From: Archilochus colubris
Taxonomy: Eukaryota; Chordata; Aves; Apodiformes; Trochilidae
Reading direction: 5' to 3'
Length of the DNA: 64,000 nucleotides
Assembly: GCA_023079485.1 (NCBI GenBank)
Contig: CM041090.1
Span: forward strand, 39,560,874-39,624,873
The notes beneath the pieces were generated by a model, which did not search any database, was not told where the DNA came from, and worked only from the letters and a program-made list of their open reading frames with translations. Below, one piece after another: positions 35,271-48,820 of the stretch. Numbering within the stretch: position 1 is the stretch's first letter; every line of letters starts with the position of its first letter. A program made the translations under genes and the position numbers.

Positions 35271-36019
35271 TGTGAGCAAATTGTCCCTTTGGTTGAGGCT
35301 TGGGACTGCTGATGGATTTGTTTCTGGCTGCCTGAGCCCCAGTTCAAGGATTTGCTCAGGAGAAGGAGCTGGTGACGACATTTCCAGAGCTTCGGCATTC
35401 GTTGAGGTTTTGCCCTGGCTCAGCATCAGCTTTCATCCCCCATCTCACCCCACAGGTGACATCAACACATGCCCTGATGTGCTCATCCCCTTGTATTTTT
35501 CTGTCCTGGCTCTGATTTTCTGAGCAGAGCAAATCATCTCTAATGTCAACTTAAAATTTCCTGTTTTGGGGAAGGAGCTGTAATGTATGCACCTGATAGG
35601 GGTTTTACCTCTTCCCCTTGCAAGAAGAGTCTCCAAAAAACCAAGCAGAGGTGAGAATGGGGATGTAGAGAGACAAGAGGACCTGGTTTCTATGTGGAAT
35701 CAGCAGGAATAAGGCACCCATACTTCTGCCTGCACCCCACATGGCACCACTGGAGTCTGGCCATGTGCCCCAGTGCTGCTGAACCATACCAGTTGAACCA
35801 GTTGGCTGGGAGTCAGTGGTTTTTCTGTCTGTGTGTTATATAAGTGCAGTCTGAGTGGTATAGGTAGAGACAAAAATTAGGAGTTGGTATTAAGTAGGAA
35901 TCAGCCACAAGAAAGTTCTGATACAGACCAATTTAAGTTATTTTTATGACTGCATTTTTACAGACAGGGGTGTTTTATCTTCCAGTTTGTGTCAACTGTA
36001 GCTTTTTCTGTTCCTTTTT
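35271..36019. other. Intergenic DNA
   Basis: No gene or repeat apart from the T-run at its end. Confidence 0.4.
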
Positions 36020-36450
36020 TTTTTTTTTTAATTTTTAATTAAATGCCTGCAACTCTCAAAAAGCACAAAAGTGGTAACTTTAAGGTCTCCATCTATTTTC
36101 CAAACAGCCCTGGCAATGCCTGCAGGGAGCAGAGAGCAGTGCTGTCTTACCAGGCCCCACAGAGATGCTTCATTAACCCAATTAAGCAGGTGGATGGAGA
36201 GGGTCTCTCTGATAATTTACACCTTACTAATGAAGTGTGTGACTCTTAATCTCCTCCAAACAAGATACACTCATGAAACAGTGGTGCAAGGAAAGGGGAA
36301 ATTAATTAGGTGAAAAAACTATGAGATTATAGCAGAGGGATTCCAACGAGGCAACTGTAACGTGGCTGGTGATTCATTTGTGCCTGTCTTAAATTAATGT
36401 CTGAGCTGTCAAGTAAATAAGAACCAGCATTATTTTGGCTTAAAAGACAT
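36020..36450. promoter_or_regulatory. Candidate downstream regulatory element
   Basis: AT-rich complex DNA: TTTTTAATTAAATG near 36033, ATTAACCCAATTAAGC near 36172, TGATAATTTACACC near 36211, CTTACTAATGAAG near 36222 and GAAATTAATTAGG near 36299. Homeodomain words recur throughout and no repeat similarity is visible. Confidence 0.35.
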
Positions 36451-39400
36451 TCTCACCAGGCCTAGCATGAGGCACCTTATTTTCCTGCATGACAAACCCC
36501 TTCCCATGCCCCAGCTGCCTGAATGGCCCTGGGAGGAAACAAACCCAGCCTGGGCAAAAGGTTGGTCTATTTTTCTAAGATAGTTCTTAGTTTATTTTTC
36601 TAAGATATCCTTTCTAAGATACTGAAGGTAAAAAGGAGCTACTTAGTCTAGAGAAATATTTTCAAAGTAGTGACAACTTTGTGTCATATAAGTATCTGGC
36701 TACCAAGCCTGAAGTTAGGTTCCAACAGGATAACACCATGACTTCTAGTCTCCAATGGTGTTGGAAGACCCTTGCATGAGTTCTGCTGGTTGCTGGTGGG
36801 TGATACCTCAAAAACTGGGTGTGAACATGGCTCAGAAAATTGTCTGATTTTGTCCCCAAGACCCCACTGGAAAGACACTGTTCATCTTATTGTCATGGGG
36901 GTCCTCCAGGGGCTGTGGTCCTCAAAGTTTGGTCATTGAGGATGCTGCAGAAATAGATTTTACCAGCTAAACAGAACTGCTGGCTACTGAAAGATTCCCA
37001 AAATAGCAGCTCGGAGCAGATTTAAGATTGGGAATTGTATTTTGTCCTAAAAGGAACTCAGTGAAACCAAGGATTTCAAAGCTTTTGGCAAACATGAATT
37101 AAATCAGCAATTAATTAAGCTCTGTGGCACTCCTGTTTGATAAACAAGAGATACATTATGATCAGTCAGTATTGCCAACTGCAAACATTCACAAACTGTG
37201 AGTCCAGCTCCCCAAAATTATGAGATTGGCTTAAAAAATCATGAGATTAAAACCCAAAATTGTTGCATTTACTTTATCCACCATCTGGCTTCTCAGCCTC
37301 TAGGGTAAACATGCCTTGTGTTTTCAACTACAAGGGCTAGCCACTTACTTAAAAACATGAAAACTGAGATCCTTGTGCTTCATAATGACTCCACCAGCTG
37401 AGGCTTTAGGAAAAACACTACAAATCCTAAGACTCATCATAAAATCAGAAGGATTTTCCATACTGATCACTCGGAACTGCAACGTTTTTGGCTCAGCAGC
37501 TATTTCTGAACGCAGCATCCCGGTGCAAAAGCTGCTGGAAAAGGGAAAATGAAGACTGCCCTTCCTGATCAAGACTGCAGGAGAATTTAGGTGGATGAAA
37601 TAAGACTGCAGAGGCAGGACATCAGGTCATCCTTGCTGGAGTTTAGCCAGGGCATGAGAGATAAACACATCAAATTTTGGGGGGGTTGTTAATGATTACA
37701 AACGATGGTTTCTGTCTCTCAGGAAGATGATTGCAGGCACTGCCCGGGGTGTAATAGCTTCAGACCAAGCCCAGGTTGTGAATGTCAACCCTGGAACACT
37801 CATTCCCTTGGTTCTGCAGCCCTGACAGACAGTTTGTGTCAGGAAAATCCCATCTCAGGCTGATCCGACTTAGCTTGTGAGACGGGACCATTTTGGTGGC
37901 AGGGTTGGCAGCCACTGCATTACTGTCTGGAGAGGAATTTATGCTGCAGTGGGAATGGGAAATTATCTGGAGGGAAAGTAGTTGCAGAAGGGACATGGTT
38001 GGCCGAAACCAGGAAAACAGATTTCAAACCTCCTGTAAACAGCTTGGGTTTATCACCCGTTCCCCAGGTTCAAAAATAAATATCTTTGGGTTTGTTGGTT
38101 ATTTTCTACTGACACTTCAAAAAATGGAGTTTGCCAGTGACCTTGAAAACCACTTTAAATATGTTTTTTTCAGGAATTTGAAAACCTGAGGTTAATAAAA
38201 GAGAATCAGAAAAAGAAAGGTTCAGTTCTTTAAGCTGGTCTATTTGTCAAGGAGGAGCAGATGAACTTGCAGCCACCTGAGCATCCAAGCACATGGATTT
38301 AGGAGAAAACTCACTCTAATGTCTTCTCTGTAGCAGGATCCTCCTGGGCATCAAGAAGCTGTTTTCTCCAAGGAAGAACATTATAACTGTGCTTAGGATA
38401 GGCTCTGATCTTTGCACCTAAACCTATTTAAAGTGACACTAAGGGCTTTTGTACTGCTATGAAATTACCTTGGGCCAGCGAGAGCTCTCACTGGCTGTGT
38501 ACTCCCCCTCCTCTCTGGAAATCAAAGCAAAAACAGGTTAAGAAAGCTGTAGACAAATTCATGCAGTGAGCAGCAACCAGGGTTATTATAGAAAAAAAAA
38601 TAAATATACAGCCTTTGACTTGGGAGCTCAGTGCTGCACGGAATAGAGGCCATGAGGGTGGCCTTGTTTTTATGGTTCTTCTCTAAGCATCTCTCCTAGA
38701 CAGAACCCATGAATGTTCCCATGTGTTTTCCTGTCCCTCAGGATTCCAGGCCAGAGGAGCATCCCCAGAAGGAGCTCCCAAACCCACGGGGCAGGAAAAA
38801 CAATGCAGGTGTAGAAGGATATTGGTTAACATGGGAGCCACAGACCTCATGATGCAGCATCCCAGTTTGACCTATCTCCCTGGTTTTCAAGTAAGGTTTG
38901 CATATTAAATAAAGCATTTCCAAGGGTTATGCTAAACAGGTATCTGAGGCTCAGTAATTAATGCCAACATTCATAAATTCCATGTCTCTCCCTTTGGTAG
39001 TGCCCATGTCCTGATGAGAGAACCAAGCACCTTATCAAGTTGCTTGCTTGCTCCAAAAGATGTACCAGCAGGTTGTGTACAGGGTAAATGTGGCAGCTCT
39101 CAGGAGCTATTTTATCCTGTGTGCAAACCTGTTTTATAAAGCTTATCAAGAAGAGAGGCTTGGTATCACAGTCTAGTACTCATAATTAATCCTGGAGACA
39201 GCACGGATTTAGGTTCCTTGGGGCTGACTTCAAATTAAAAAGTCACTATTAGCATGTGAAACAGACACCATATGTTATGTATTAACACTGTAGATGTTAC
39301 AGAATGTTGTGTATTTTTTGTTTCAAGCAAGATGGCTATAGATATGTCCCTTTCAATAGCCAGTAGTCTGGTTATCTCTCTATATTTCTCCTACATCAAG

Positions 39401-39700
39401 AAGTCTCCAACATGGATGCCTGGAGATCACTACACCTGGATTTATTAATATACACAGATCCATACAGAAGAAGTCCTTGTTTTCATAGACACTGATATTT
39501 CTACATATAAAATTATGCATGTTTGCATATGTATTTTATATGCTATTATTACAGTTAAAACCCCACACTGGTCAGTACACATAGACATAGTGATCAAATA
39601 AGAACTCCACATAAATATCAAATATAGCCTAATTTTACACATACAAACAGCTCAAAATATAGAGGGAAATGCTGTCTAAGGATGTATTTGGCAGCATCCT
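36451..39700. other. Gene-desert DNA
   Basis: 3.2 kb with no credible coding frame and no recognised mobile element. AT-rich complex parts at 37060-37260 and 38550-39300 could contain weak regulatory sequence, and 39420-39660 is rich in ATATAT-like words. Nothing specific can be supported. Confidence 0.4.
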
Positions 39701-40870
39701 GTAAAACCTCATTGTTCTGGGAATTAACACCACGTTCTCAGTGTCTCCAGTCGTCTGAAATTTGAGTTTAAAGTTTTTGCACAATCACAGTCAACACAAA
39801 ATGCAGCAGGAAATCGCCATTAGTCAAATGTGCTCGTCTAATCCCACTGCAAAATGGAGCTTTTTCATTTTTATCCTGCCACGGGTTAGTTTATGATTTC
39901 ATATGTCAGCTACATCAATTCTGCCAAGGAGAGAGAAGACGGGCAAGAAGAACAAATTAAAAATATAGACTCCTTTGCCTCAGGGGAAGTAGAGAGGGCA
40001 GGTCTTTGTGGAGAACAGTAATAATGATCTCATTTAAGAGAGTTTTCTGGGTTTGATTCTTTGCTGCCCTTCCTCAGAGTTAATTACTCCCTGGCAAATT
40101 GAAGGCCTCACCAGTAAATCCAAATTAATACGTAGTCAAAAATCACACAGGGAGAGGGCAAGGAGGGAGACATCAGCCCATGGCCTCTGACACCTTCATG
40201 ACCAGACCACCAACCAATGGGCAAACCTGCCATTTCTTTCTCCTCCTCCTTGTCCTTTTCTTTTAATTTTTTTGTTTTGTTTTGTTTCTCACTGTCTTCC
40301 CACTTTCTTCTTTCTAATTCTCTCCCTTCATTCTCGTGACCGCTGGGATAAATACAGCAACAGTCCCTCTCTTCCTAGAGACTCATTCTTAGGAGGATAT
40401 TAGCCCGTGCAGCACTCTGCTTGCTGATTTGTCTTAAGGTAATTATTCCTAATGGCTGTTGTTGTTTTTCCTGCAGAAACTGTAATGTAGCCCCTTTTGT
40501 ATCACTGGCTGAAGCCTGTTGTTTCTGTAAGAAAAACAATAGGCCCGCAGATTAGGACTGCATATTATGGCTCTACTAGCACAGCAGGCTTTTGGTATTG
40601 GTACCAATCCTATCAATTCCTGGCATCCTTCCCCCTTTACTCCTGGTAATTAATCTTTTCATGAATGCTGTCACATTTAGAGCCATTTCATTAAGTTTCT
40701 GGTCCCTACATTTATGTAACTCGCCGCATCTCTCATCTGCTCCATCACCCGGAGAGGAGTGGAGAGGGGAGATGCCAGGCAGAGGGTTTGCTCTCCCCAT
40801 CGTTCCTCATCATCCCAGAAGATGCTTTCCCATAAATGAAGTCACAGGCAGGTGACAGACACACAGCCAC
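39701..40870. promoter_or_regulatory. Candidate enhancer block, two cores
   Basis: Core one (about 39770-39990) has CCATTAGTCAAATG near 39818, an OTX-type TAATCC at 39839-39844 and GGTTAGTTTATGATTTC near 39885. Core two (about 40340-40720) has GGTAATTATTCCTAATGG near 40438, GGCCCGCAGATTAGGACTGC near 40543 and GGTAATTAATC near 40644. They are separated by T-rich low-complexity DNA near 40260-40290. Complex sequence, no repeats and many homeodomain words. Confidence 0.42.
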
Positions 40871-43582
40871 AGGCTTCAGACAGCCTGAAAGGGGCAAAAT
40901 TGAGCCGTCAAAAACTAGGAAAAGCCCCTATGAATTCCCCCCATGGAATCTGATGCCTGTTTCCCACGTGTACGTATGCAAAAAAGGGCTTGGTAGGAAA
41001 AGGCTCATGTTTTGTGCAGGATAAAATATTTTTGATCAAGATCATTGCAGATGTCTTACAGCAAGGGCAGCAATTTGGGGCAATCAGCTCATCCCGCCAT
41101 ATGCCGATGCTCTTCCTTCCTCCTCCCCATTAAACCTCCAGCCCACCTCCCACAAAACACACCAGCTTCACTCCGTTTCTATAAAGCAGGAAGCTTCCTG
41201 AGGAGGGAGAGGGGAAAGGAAATTTCAAGCCACTTTTTGCTGATCCCACTCCAGACCTGTTATTCCTGATTTTGAAAGGGAGCCGGAGCCGATGGTAACA
41301 GACAGCGTGAGGCTGCAGCATTCATACTCGTAGGGTGCAGCAGAGGGGTGAAAGACAAAAGCTTGTATTCCCAGCCCTGCCTCAAGTGACCTTGTGCAAC
41401 CTCTTAATTACTGCAATTACTTGCCTCCTGAGATGACATTATTAGGCCTTGCTCAGTAATAAGGGCTGTGAAGTTCACAGAATTATTTGTGCCGGTTGGT
41501 GAAAGAACAGGGAGTAAAACACCCGGACCAGCTTGTGGCTTCCAAACCAGCTCGGGGTCAAAAAGAGGATGGTTGCTGGTTTCTTCTTGGTAATTCAGAG
41601 TTGGTGGTGCCTGGTGGTGTTAATTTTGGGGTTGGGATTTTTGCAGCTCGGCATCTGTAGCACTTGAGTGAGGGTGGGTGAAGAGAGATGCTGCAGGGGG
41701 GCTGCACCCAAATGTGTTTTCTTGGGGATAGGAAACAGTATCTGTGCTCCTCTGGTCCTGTGCATCTGCTAAATTTCATGTTGCTTGCCCTAAATCAACC
41801 ACAAGCCCTCCTAAATGGGAAAATCCTCATTATAAAATATGAACGGGTTAAAACTGACAGCTGCTGAAGCCAGTTTTTAGCATTAGCAACACTAATTCAG
41901 CACTCCAAAAGGCTGGGGCATTCTGCTGTCCTTGGAAAGGAAAAAAAAAAAAAAAAAAAGACAGGCAGAAAGGAAAAAATCAACAAAAAAACCAAACAAC
42001 TATAACCAGAAAGAACTGCAGAATGCACCCTAAGGCAGAGAGTGAACATGGAGGATCTCGATTAAATATTTTGTTATTGAGCAGGAACAGCAGCTGAGAA
42101 TTGGAGAATAAATGGGAAAAATATCAACAGACTTCACTATAATCCTCGCTGTCTCCACTAACAGATGTAACTGTGTGGGCCTGTAGCTGGGATGGAGCAA
42201 AGAGCCCTCTTGCCTTGATGTTTGCACCATGTGTGAAAATGAAGCTGTCACTGAACACCTCCTGCTTCTGTCGTGGTCAGTTTTGACCTGGAGGTCCCTC
42301 ATTTGGCTGAAACAACACACAAGGATGCCAACCCTCCTCAACTACCAGCTGTAATCCAAGCCCTGGTTTCCCAGTCCTGGAGGAGGGATGTATCCTCCAG
42401 CCCAGGCTGATCTGTGGGAGGCAGGAAGGTTTTTTCTTGCCCTCACTGCTCTGCCTGCCCAGCTGTACCCCTGGACCTTCTGGGGACATGGGAACCCCCC
42501 AGAGGACATGGGAAACCCCCAAAGGACATGGAAAAGCCCCAGAGCAGTTCCTCTGCTCCAGTTCTCCCACCAAGCACTGCTGCAGGATTAGCAGCCAGGG
42601 CCAAATAACCTCTCTGGAGAAAAGGTGGAAGTTGGTTTGAAAGAGCTAAGGAGTGGAAAAGGATGCATTTGGCTTCTCTGCACAGGCAGGGATGTCACTC
42701 TGTCCTCTGTAGCAGGTTTGGATATGGAGTGGCCATGGAAAAACCCATCTCCTTGGTTTCTGAGTGGGAGGAGGTGCCATGGCAAGCAAGGCAAAGGGGA
42801 GGAGGAAAGCAGAAAGAGATTTGCTGGGGGCTGCAGGGAGTGGGTTTTGGTACCCTCTGTTCCCTTGTGAATAATTTCACTGCTCTGTATGTGCATTTGC
42901 TTGAGCTTTTCTTGGCCATTGCAGTCTGAGGGAGAAACCCTGCCCTCCCTCCAACATCTGCCTTGCAATTGCATTATGCTAAATTGCTGATTTTTTTTTT
43001 TTCCCCTTCCACTGACACCTCTGTAATAGAGGAGGCAAAATATTTTCATTATCCTCTCCCCAGAATGTGGAAATCTTCAAAGAAGAGGTAGGAGGGAGGT
43101 TAGCTCCTCTAGCCTCATTTCCCTACTGCTGCCATTCCTTGGCTGTTCATCCCAAAATGAGTCAAGATGCCCCTTGCATCATTGAGCCCCTTGTATGTTT
43201 TGCCTTTTCTTTTTTTGTTTTTTTTTTTTCTTTTCCTAAAATTATTTCACGTTGCCAACCTGGCGATTATTTCATGCTGTTTAAACTATATTTGCAGTCT
43301 TTGATCATATGTAAGTAGACTGAGGTAAACTGCTGATGGAGTGAAGATATTGTTCTCAGGGTTTCTCCTCTCTCTTTGTTCATTACATTCTGCCCACAAG
43401 CTTGAAGAAAAGGGGCACTGAGCCTTTCTTATCAATTCTTGTGGTGCTGGGTGTTTTCATGAAATGGAGTTCATTCACAGACAGAGTCATTAGGTAATCT
43501 ACACCAGGCTGAACGGGTGTATTTGACACACAACACACACAATTACCTGCACCCTGAACACATACTTATCCCCCTGAACAGA
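40871..43582. other. Gene-desert DNA with a small 20-bp tandem repeat
   Basis: No gene. Three 20-bp units beginning GACATGG at 42485, 42505 and 42525 form a short tandem repeat. An A-run lies at 41941-41959. The part 41380-41480 (CTTAATTACTGCAATTACTTG) has homeodomain words. Longer frames at 42588-43049 lack domains. Confidence 0.45.
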
Positions 43583-44096
43583 GTCATAGAATCATAGAAT
43601 CCTAGAATTGGCTGGGTTGGAAGGGACCTCAGAGATCATCAAGTCCAACCCTTGATCCACTCCCACTGCAGTTCCCAGCCCATGGCACTCAGTGCCACAT
43701 CCAGGCTCTTTGGAAATATCTCCAGGCACGGAGAATCCACTACTTCCCTGGGCAGCCCATTCCAATGCCTGATCACCCTCTCCAGAAAGAAATTCTTTCT
43801 CATCTCCAACCTAAACCTCCCCTGGCACAACTTGAGACCCTGCCCTCTTGTCTTGCTGAGAGTTGCCTGGGAAAAGAGCCCAACCCCCCCCTGGCTCCAA
43901 CCTCCTTTCAGGGAGTTGGAGAGAGTGATGAGGTCTCCCCTGAGCCTCCTCTTCTCCAGCCTCAACACCCCCAACTCCCTCAGCCCTTCCTCACAGGACT
44001 TGTGCTGGATCCCTTCACAGCCTCCTTGCTCTTCTCTGGACCTGCTCCAGGACCTCAATCTCCTTCCTGAGCTGAGGGGCCCAGAACTGGACACAG
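43583..44096 (-). mobile_element. CR1 LINE, young 5'-truncated copy
   Basis: Starts GTCATAGAATCATAGAATCC and GGCTGGGTTGGAAGGGACCT. It matches the copy at 30188-30742 at almost every position I compared, but ends about 45 bp earlier, at ACTGGACACAG. The minus strand keeps an open tail ending in the same CR1 ORF2 C-terminal residues. Confidence 0.96.
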
Positions 44097-46261
44097 AAGG
44101 GACAAGCCATCACGTCCTCTTTATGTTCAACTAAATACTTACAATCCAGTTTCCGAGGCCAAATCAACCCAAAATCTTGTTGACTATGAAGATACTTTGC
44201 CTGGAGCCACCAGCTGAGACACAACAGTGCTTGGCAATACCCAGCCCAGGATTTCAAAGCAGGACATACACCCAGGATGCCCCACATGGACACCTGTGGG
44301 GCTCCTCACCATGGGTACCATTATTTCAAGATCCATACAACAGCCCAAAAGAGCCCACACGACACCAGGAGACCCCACAGGACACCTCTGTGCCTCCTCA
44401 TTCCTCATTATTCCCAAAGAGGCAGAGGAGTTAAATGGAAACCTGCATCCCACAGCAAGGAGGTGGGAACAGATCCATGGTGCTCCTGCTCACATTTAGA
44501 AGCTCAATGCATTTAGAAACCACGTGAATTAGGACATGTTGCTGGAAGGTTGGGCATCTTTTCAGGGAGAGCAGGTACCTCACCCCACTGGTTGCCCTCA
44601 TTTAGTGGGAGACAGAGGTCTCGTTCCCAGGTTGCTCAGAAAATCACAGCAAGTCATTCCAGCAAGTAATTAAAAAACTGTCCCATGTGCAGGACAGGGC
44701 TCAGCTTCTCGCCAGCCTTGACTCTGTTCCCTGCTTGTGTGTCTCTTGTCTGCCATATATGAAGGTGTGGCTTGTGTCTGATTCCTCCATCACTCCAATA
44801 TATTAATCCTATTTTTTTCCCTATAAAATCGACATCACTGCAGTTACTGCAAAAGAGAGGGGGAAAAAACCCTTTTTTCTTTTTTTCCTGAACAACAGAA
44901 ATCTTTCCCCTCCAGATTGAGACCATCTGAGCAGAGGAAGCAAAATAGGAGGGCAGATAAGATACATGATGTCCAGAAGCCCTGAGTGGGATGACCAGGG
45001 GAGGCCCTAGAGCCACCCTGGAGGAGGAGACCAGGCAGATCCTTTCCAAGGAAGGAAATAATTAATGGTAACATCAGAGAACATCAAGAGAAGAGTGGCA
45101 CAACCTGACCATTTGTCTCAGAAGAAACCAAGAAGGTTTCAACAAGACCTGGACTCAAAGCCTCTGGTCCTGGGGTGGCCACCATCCCTACAAGTGATAA
45201 CATCCCCATCACCTGCACTGTCTGGGATGTCTTCAGCTGCCAGGAGAAGAAAGCCATGAAGAAGAAGAACATTTGAAGGACACTTCTCCATCCCTAAATG
45301 ACCTCCTTGTTGATGCATGGGGCAATGGACACTCTGTGATGGGTTCCAGTAACCCAGCTTGCACCCTACAGCTTGCATTTTAAAGGCCCAAGAGAAGCCT
45401 TAGAAGGCATCTTCTCTTTCTAGCCTTTGTAAACACAGTGTCCAATTGCAAAATGCTGATATTGTGAGGCATGGAAAAAGCTTTTTTCCCCCTGAGTTTT
45501 ATAATATACAATTGATTATACACCATTTATTTCTCCTTCTGAAACCTGCACAATTGGACTCATGTCGCCAGAAGAACCTGCTGTTACCCAGCCCCAGGGA
45601 GAAGAAGCAGAGAACAGGAAGAAAGCCATGTTTTAAAGCTCTTAAAAGTTTAAAAAAACCTCCACATTTCTCTATAAAACATCTTGCAGCTGTATGTACC
45701 AGGAGCCTCCTGATTGTCACACAGCACTGGGGGCACCACAGCAGCCTCTGTGCAGATCTTTGTACCAGTTCCAGGTGGAGTTGAGCTCCTTGGGTTTCCT
45801 CTCCCAAGCCACTGCTGCTGTTCATACACAGAATATCAGTAACACAATGCCCCTCAGCTCTGGGAAATATCTTGCAGCCATCTGAAAATAAAAATAAAAT
45901 AAAATAAAATAAATTTTAAAAAAAAGGATATGGGCTTGCTGAATCCCATCTCTCTGCAGGGTTTGAGTCCTGGTCTGAAGGCTGTAAAAAACCTGAGGAT
46001 CTCCAGCAGCAGTGGCGTGGCAGAAGAGAGAAAATCAAGGCAGGGGGATGCCTCAGAGATGACATTTTTCCCCATTGTGGTTCAAAGGTTGGGTCATGGC
46101 TCCTCAGCAGCCTGATCTGGCTGCACAGCCCCGTGCTACCCTATGTGGAGCTGTTTGGGGTTTGGGGTTTGTGAGCAGAGTGGCCACACTGGGATTCACT
46201 GGCTCAGCATTGCTGGTGCGGCTCAAAGTCCTCTGGGTCCTGAGGACCAAGCTCTGCACCT
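44097..46261. other. Gene-desert DNA, (AAAAT)n at 45884-45913
   Basis: No gene. A short AAAAT pentanucleotide array lies at 45884-45913. Sequence at 45060-45380 and 45560-45800 has a mid-GC texture that might be an unrecognised old repeat; I could not match it to any family. Confidence 0.4.
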
Positions 46262-46849
46262 CATAGAATCATAGAATTGGCTGGGTTGGAAGGGACCTCA
46301 GAGATCATCAAGTCCAACCCTTGATCCACTCCCACTGCAGTTCCCAGCCCATGGCACTCAGTGCCACATCCAGGCTCTTTGGAAATATCTCCAGACACGG
46401 AGAATCCACTACTTCCCTGGGCAGCCCATTCCAATGCCTGATCACCCTCTCCAGAAAGAAATTCTTTCTCATCTCCAACCTAAACCTCCCCTGGCACAAC
46501 TTGAGACCCTTTGTGCCCTCTTGTCTTGCTGAGAGTTGCCTGGGAAAAGAGCCCAACCCCCCCCTGGCTCCAACCTCCTTTCAGGGAGTTGGAGAGAGTG
46601 ATGAGGTCTCCCCTGAGCCTCCTCTTCTCCAGCCTCAACACCCCCAGCTCCCTCAGCCCTTCCTCACAGGAATTCTGCTGGATCCCTTCACAGCCTCCTT
46701 GCTCTTCTCTGGACCTGCTCCAGCACCTCAATCTCCTTCCTGAGCTGAGGGGCCCAGAACTGGACACAGGACTCAAGCTGTGGCCTCCCCAGGGCTGAGC
46801 ACAGGGGCAGAATCCCTTCCCTGGACCTGCTGGCCACGCTGTTCCTGAT
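46262..46849 (-). mobile_element. CR1 LINE, young 5'-truncated copy
   Basis: Starts CATAGAATCATAGAATTGGC. Same subfamily as 30188 and 43583, and reaches further 5' than they do (to GCTGTTCCTGAT). It carries a 6-bp insertion (TTTGTG) at about 46510 not seen in the sister copies, which shifts the minus-strand frame. Confidence 0.96.
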
Positions 46850-47318
46850 ATTCCTCACTGCACTTCCCTGGTGTGGATGGGCCAGGAAAAAGAAAACACA
46901 GTGGGAAAGGCAGGAAACCCCCAGGGAAGGAGTATGTGGGGTATATCTCAGATTGCCAGAACTACACTATAAGTCTAGAGGCTTTTTTCCCTGGATGCCC
47001 TTGCTCAGCCCTCCCCACTCTCCTCAGCCCAGTGCCACCAGCAGTAGCTGGGACCAGCAGTGCTCCTGGCTCTGCAGAAAGAACAGATACACACAGCCAG
47101 TGAGTACTTACAAGTCCAATCCCAGCTGGGCTGTGTTGGAGCCACCTCACCATACGGCCCCTGTCTGCATCCTGCTGGCACAAAGCTGTCAGGTGAATAA
47201 TCCTCCCTGAGCACCAGGTGAGCTGAGTGGAGCTGTGGAGCATTACAGCTGGTGGAAAGGGTTGGAGCCTCCAAACACTCCAGAGAGGAAAGGGGAAGGT
47301 ACTGAAAAAACTGGAAAA
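46850..47318. other. Intergenic DNA
   Basis: No gene or recognised element. Confidence 0.4.
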
Positions 47319-47470
47319 AAAATAAATAAATAGAAAAAAATTAAATAAATAGAAAAAATCAAATAAATAGAAAAAAATTTAAATAAATAGAAAAACATTA
47401 AATAAATAGAAAAAACATTAAATAAATAGAAAAAAATTAAATAAATAGGAAAACAATTTAAATAAATACA
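47319..47470 (+). repeat. AT-rich minisatellite, 18-21 bp unit, about 8 copies
   Basis: Each unit has AAATAAATAG followed by an A-run and ATT. Unit length varies from 18 to 21 because the A-run changes. It contains almost no G or C. Confidence 0.93.
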
Positions 47471-48820
47471 ACCTTCCTCTCACTGACCTTATTAATATAA
47501 AAATAAATGTGTAGGAGAGAAACCATAATTTTTAGGACAGAGGTTCACAGTCTGGATCAATATTTGAGTGGCTATTAGAGATTATTCCTTAACATATATA
47601 AAAAAGGAGCCTAACATAGAGACAGATTGTAAGACCCAAGCTAACCTTCCTGACTGAGAGCATTTCCATGGCCAGAAGCCCCCAAACTATCATTTAATCA
47701 CAATTATATATAAATATACATGCACATACACTACACACTCCCTAGCTCTGAAAATTTCCTTGGCTAGGAGTCCCCAAATGATCCTCTGGCCATGAATATG
47801 TTTAAACACACACAGAGCTCAGTAAATAAAAAATAAATAGTTTGCTCAAGGGAAAACAAAGCCAGAGATTTTCTCCATTCTTCTTTTTTTTTTTTATGCT
47901 ATCACAGCTGATAAATTATGATGATTTCCTCAATTATTGCTCTGTAGATCAGCACTGCAGCAGCCTTTGCACATCTCAGTCTCTCTCCCCAAGAATGTAA
48001 AACCACTTTCTGGGCATTAATTATTTTCCCAGTGGCTGAGGCATGCTCAGCAATGGGGAGGAAGAGCCTTCTGAAAAGGATTCCAGGGTGGAATCCTGCC
48101 CCTGTTTACACTCTGGAAATCAGGTGTAACTCCAGTAGTGTTAATAGAGGTGGTCTGGTGTCAAACCCACGTGGATAAAAGGATCAGGCCCTCTAAGCTT
48201 TAAAGTTATGAGTTTTTTCAAAGTGCAGACCTACTGTCAACATTTCCGTGATTACTTCTCTCTCCTTTTTTTTTTTTTTTTCCAACACACAAACATAAAA
48301 TAGTAACAAGATTATCAGATTAAAGAGCCAAAGAACAGCCAGTTTATTATACTCTTGCATCTAAAACACTCAAATCTTATAGGTTTCCTTCCCACTGTGC
48401 ACCTCAGAGGGGGAGATGGGTCAGTTTGTTTTCATTTAGTTTTAATTTTTATTTTTTTTTTTATGGCAGCCTGGTATAGATATGTAGGAAAATAAACCAG
48501 GAAAATAAACCAGGAAAATAAACCAGAAAATAAAACATGTTATGGATGGGGTAGTGAGCAAGACAAAAATAATCTCAGACCCCCAAACCAACCCCTCTGA
48601 ACATTTCAAGTTTTAAAAAAAATATATATTATATATATATGATAAATCTTTGCTTGCTTTCTGTCGTGAAGAGGCAATGACAGGACAAACTGAATGAAAA
48701 GGACAGAGCTGTTTAAAGCTAAAAATGGGCAAATGCTGCATTCCTGCCGGGACAGTTAAAAAAAAAACAAACAAAACCAACCAAAAAATACAAGCCACCA
48801 CCTTTGCATCAGTATAAATT
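47471..48820. other. Gene-desert DNA, small repeat at 48487-48535
   Basis: Complex AT-rich parts at 47830-48060 (CTGATAAATTATGATGATTTCC near 47908, GGCATTAATTATTTTCC near 48013) may be regulatory. Four units of about 13 bp (GGAAAATAAACCA) lie at 48487-48535. T-runs occur near 48270 and 48451. No gene. Confidence 0.45.

Noticed and set aside
45060..45380. Texture of an old unrecognised repeat or retroviral fragment
   Set aside because: No family-defining words or protein motifs could be identified, so no call was made.
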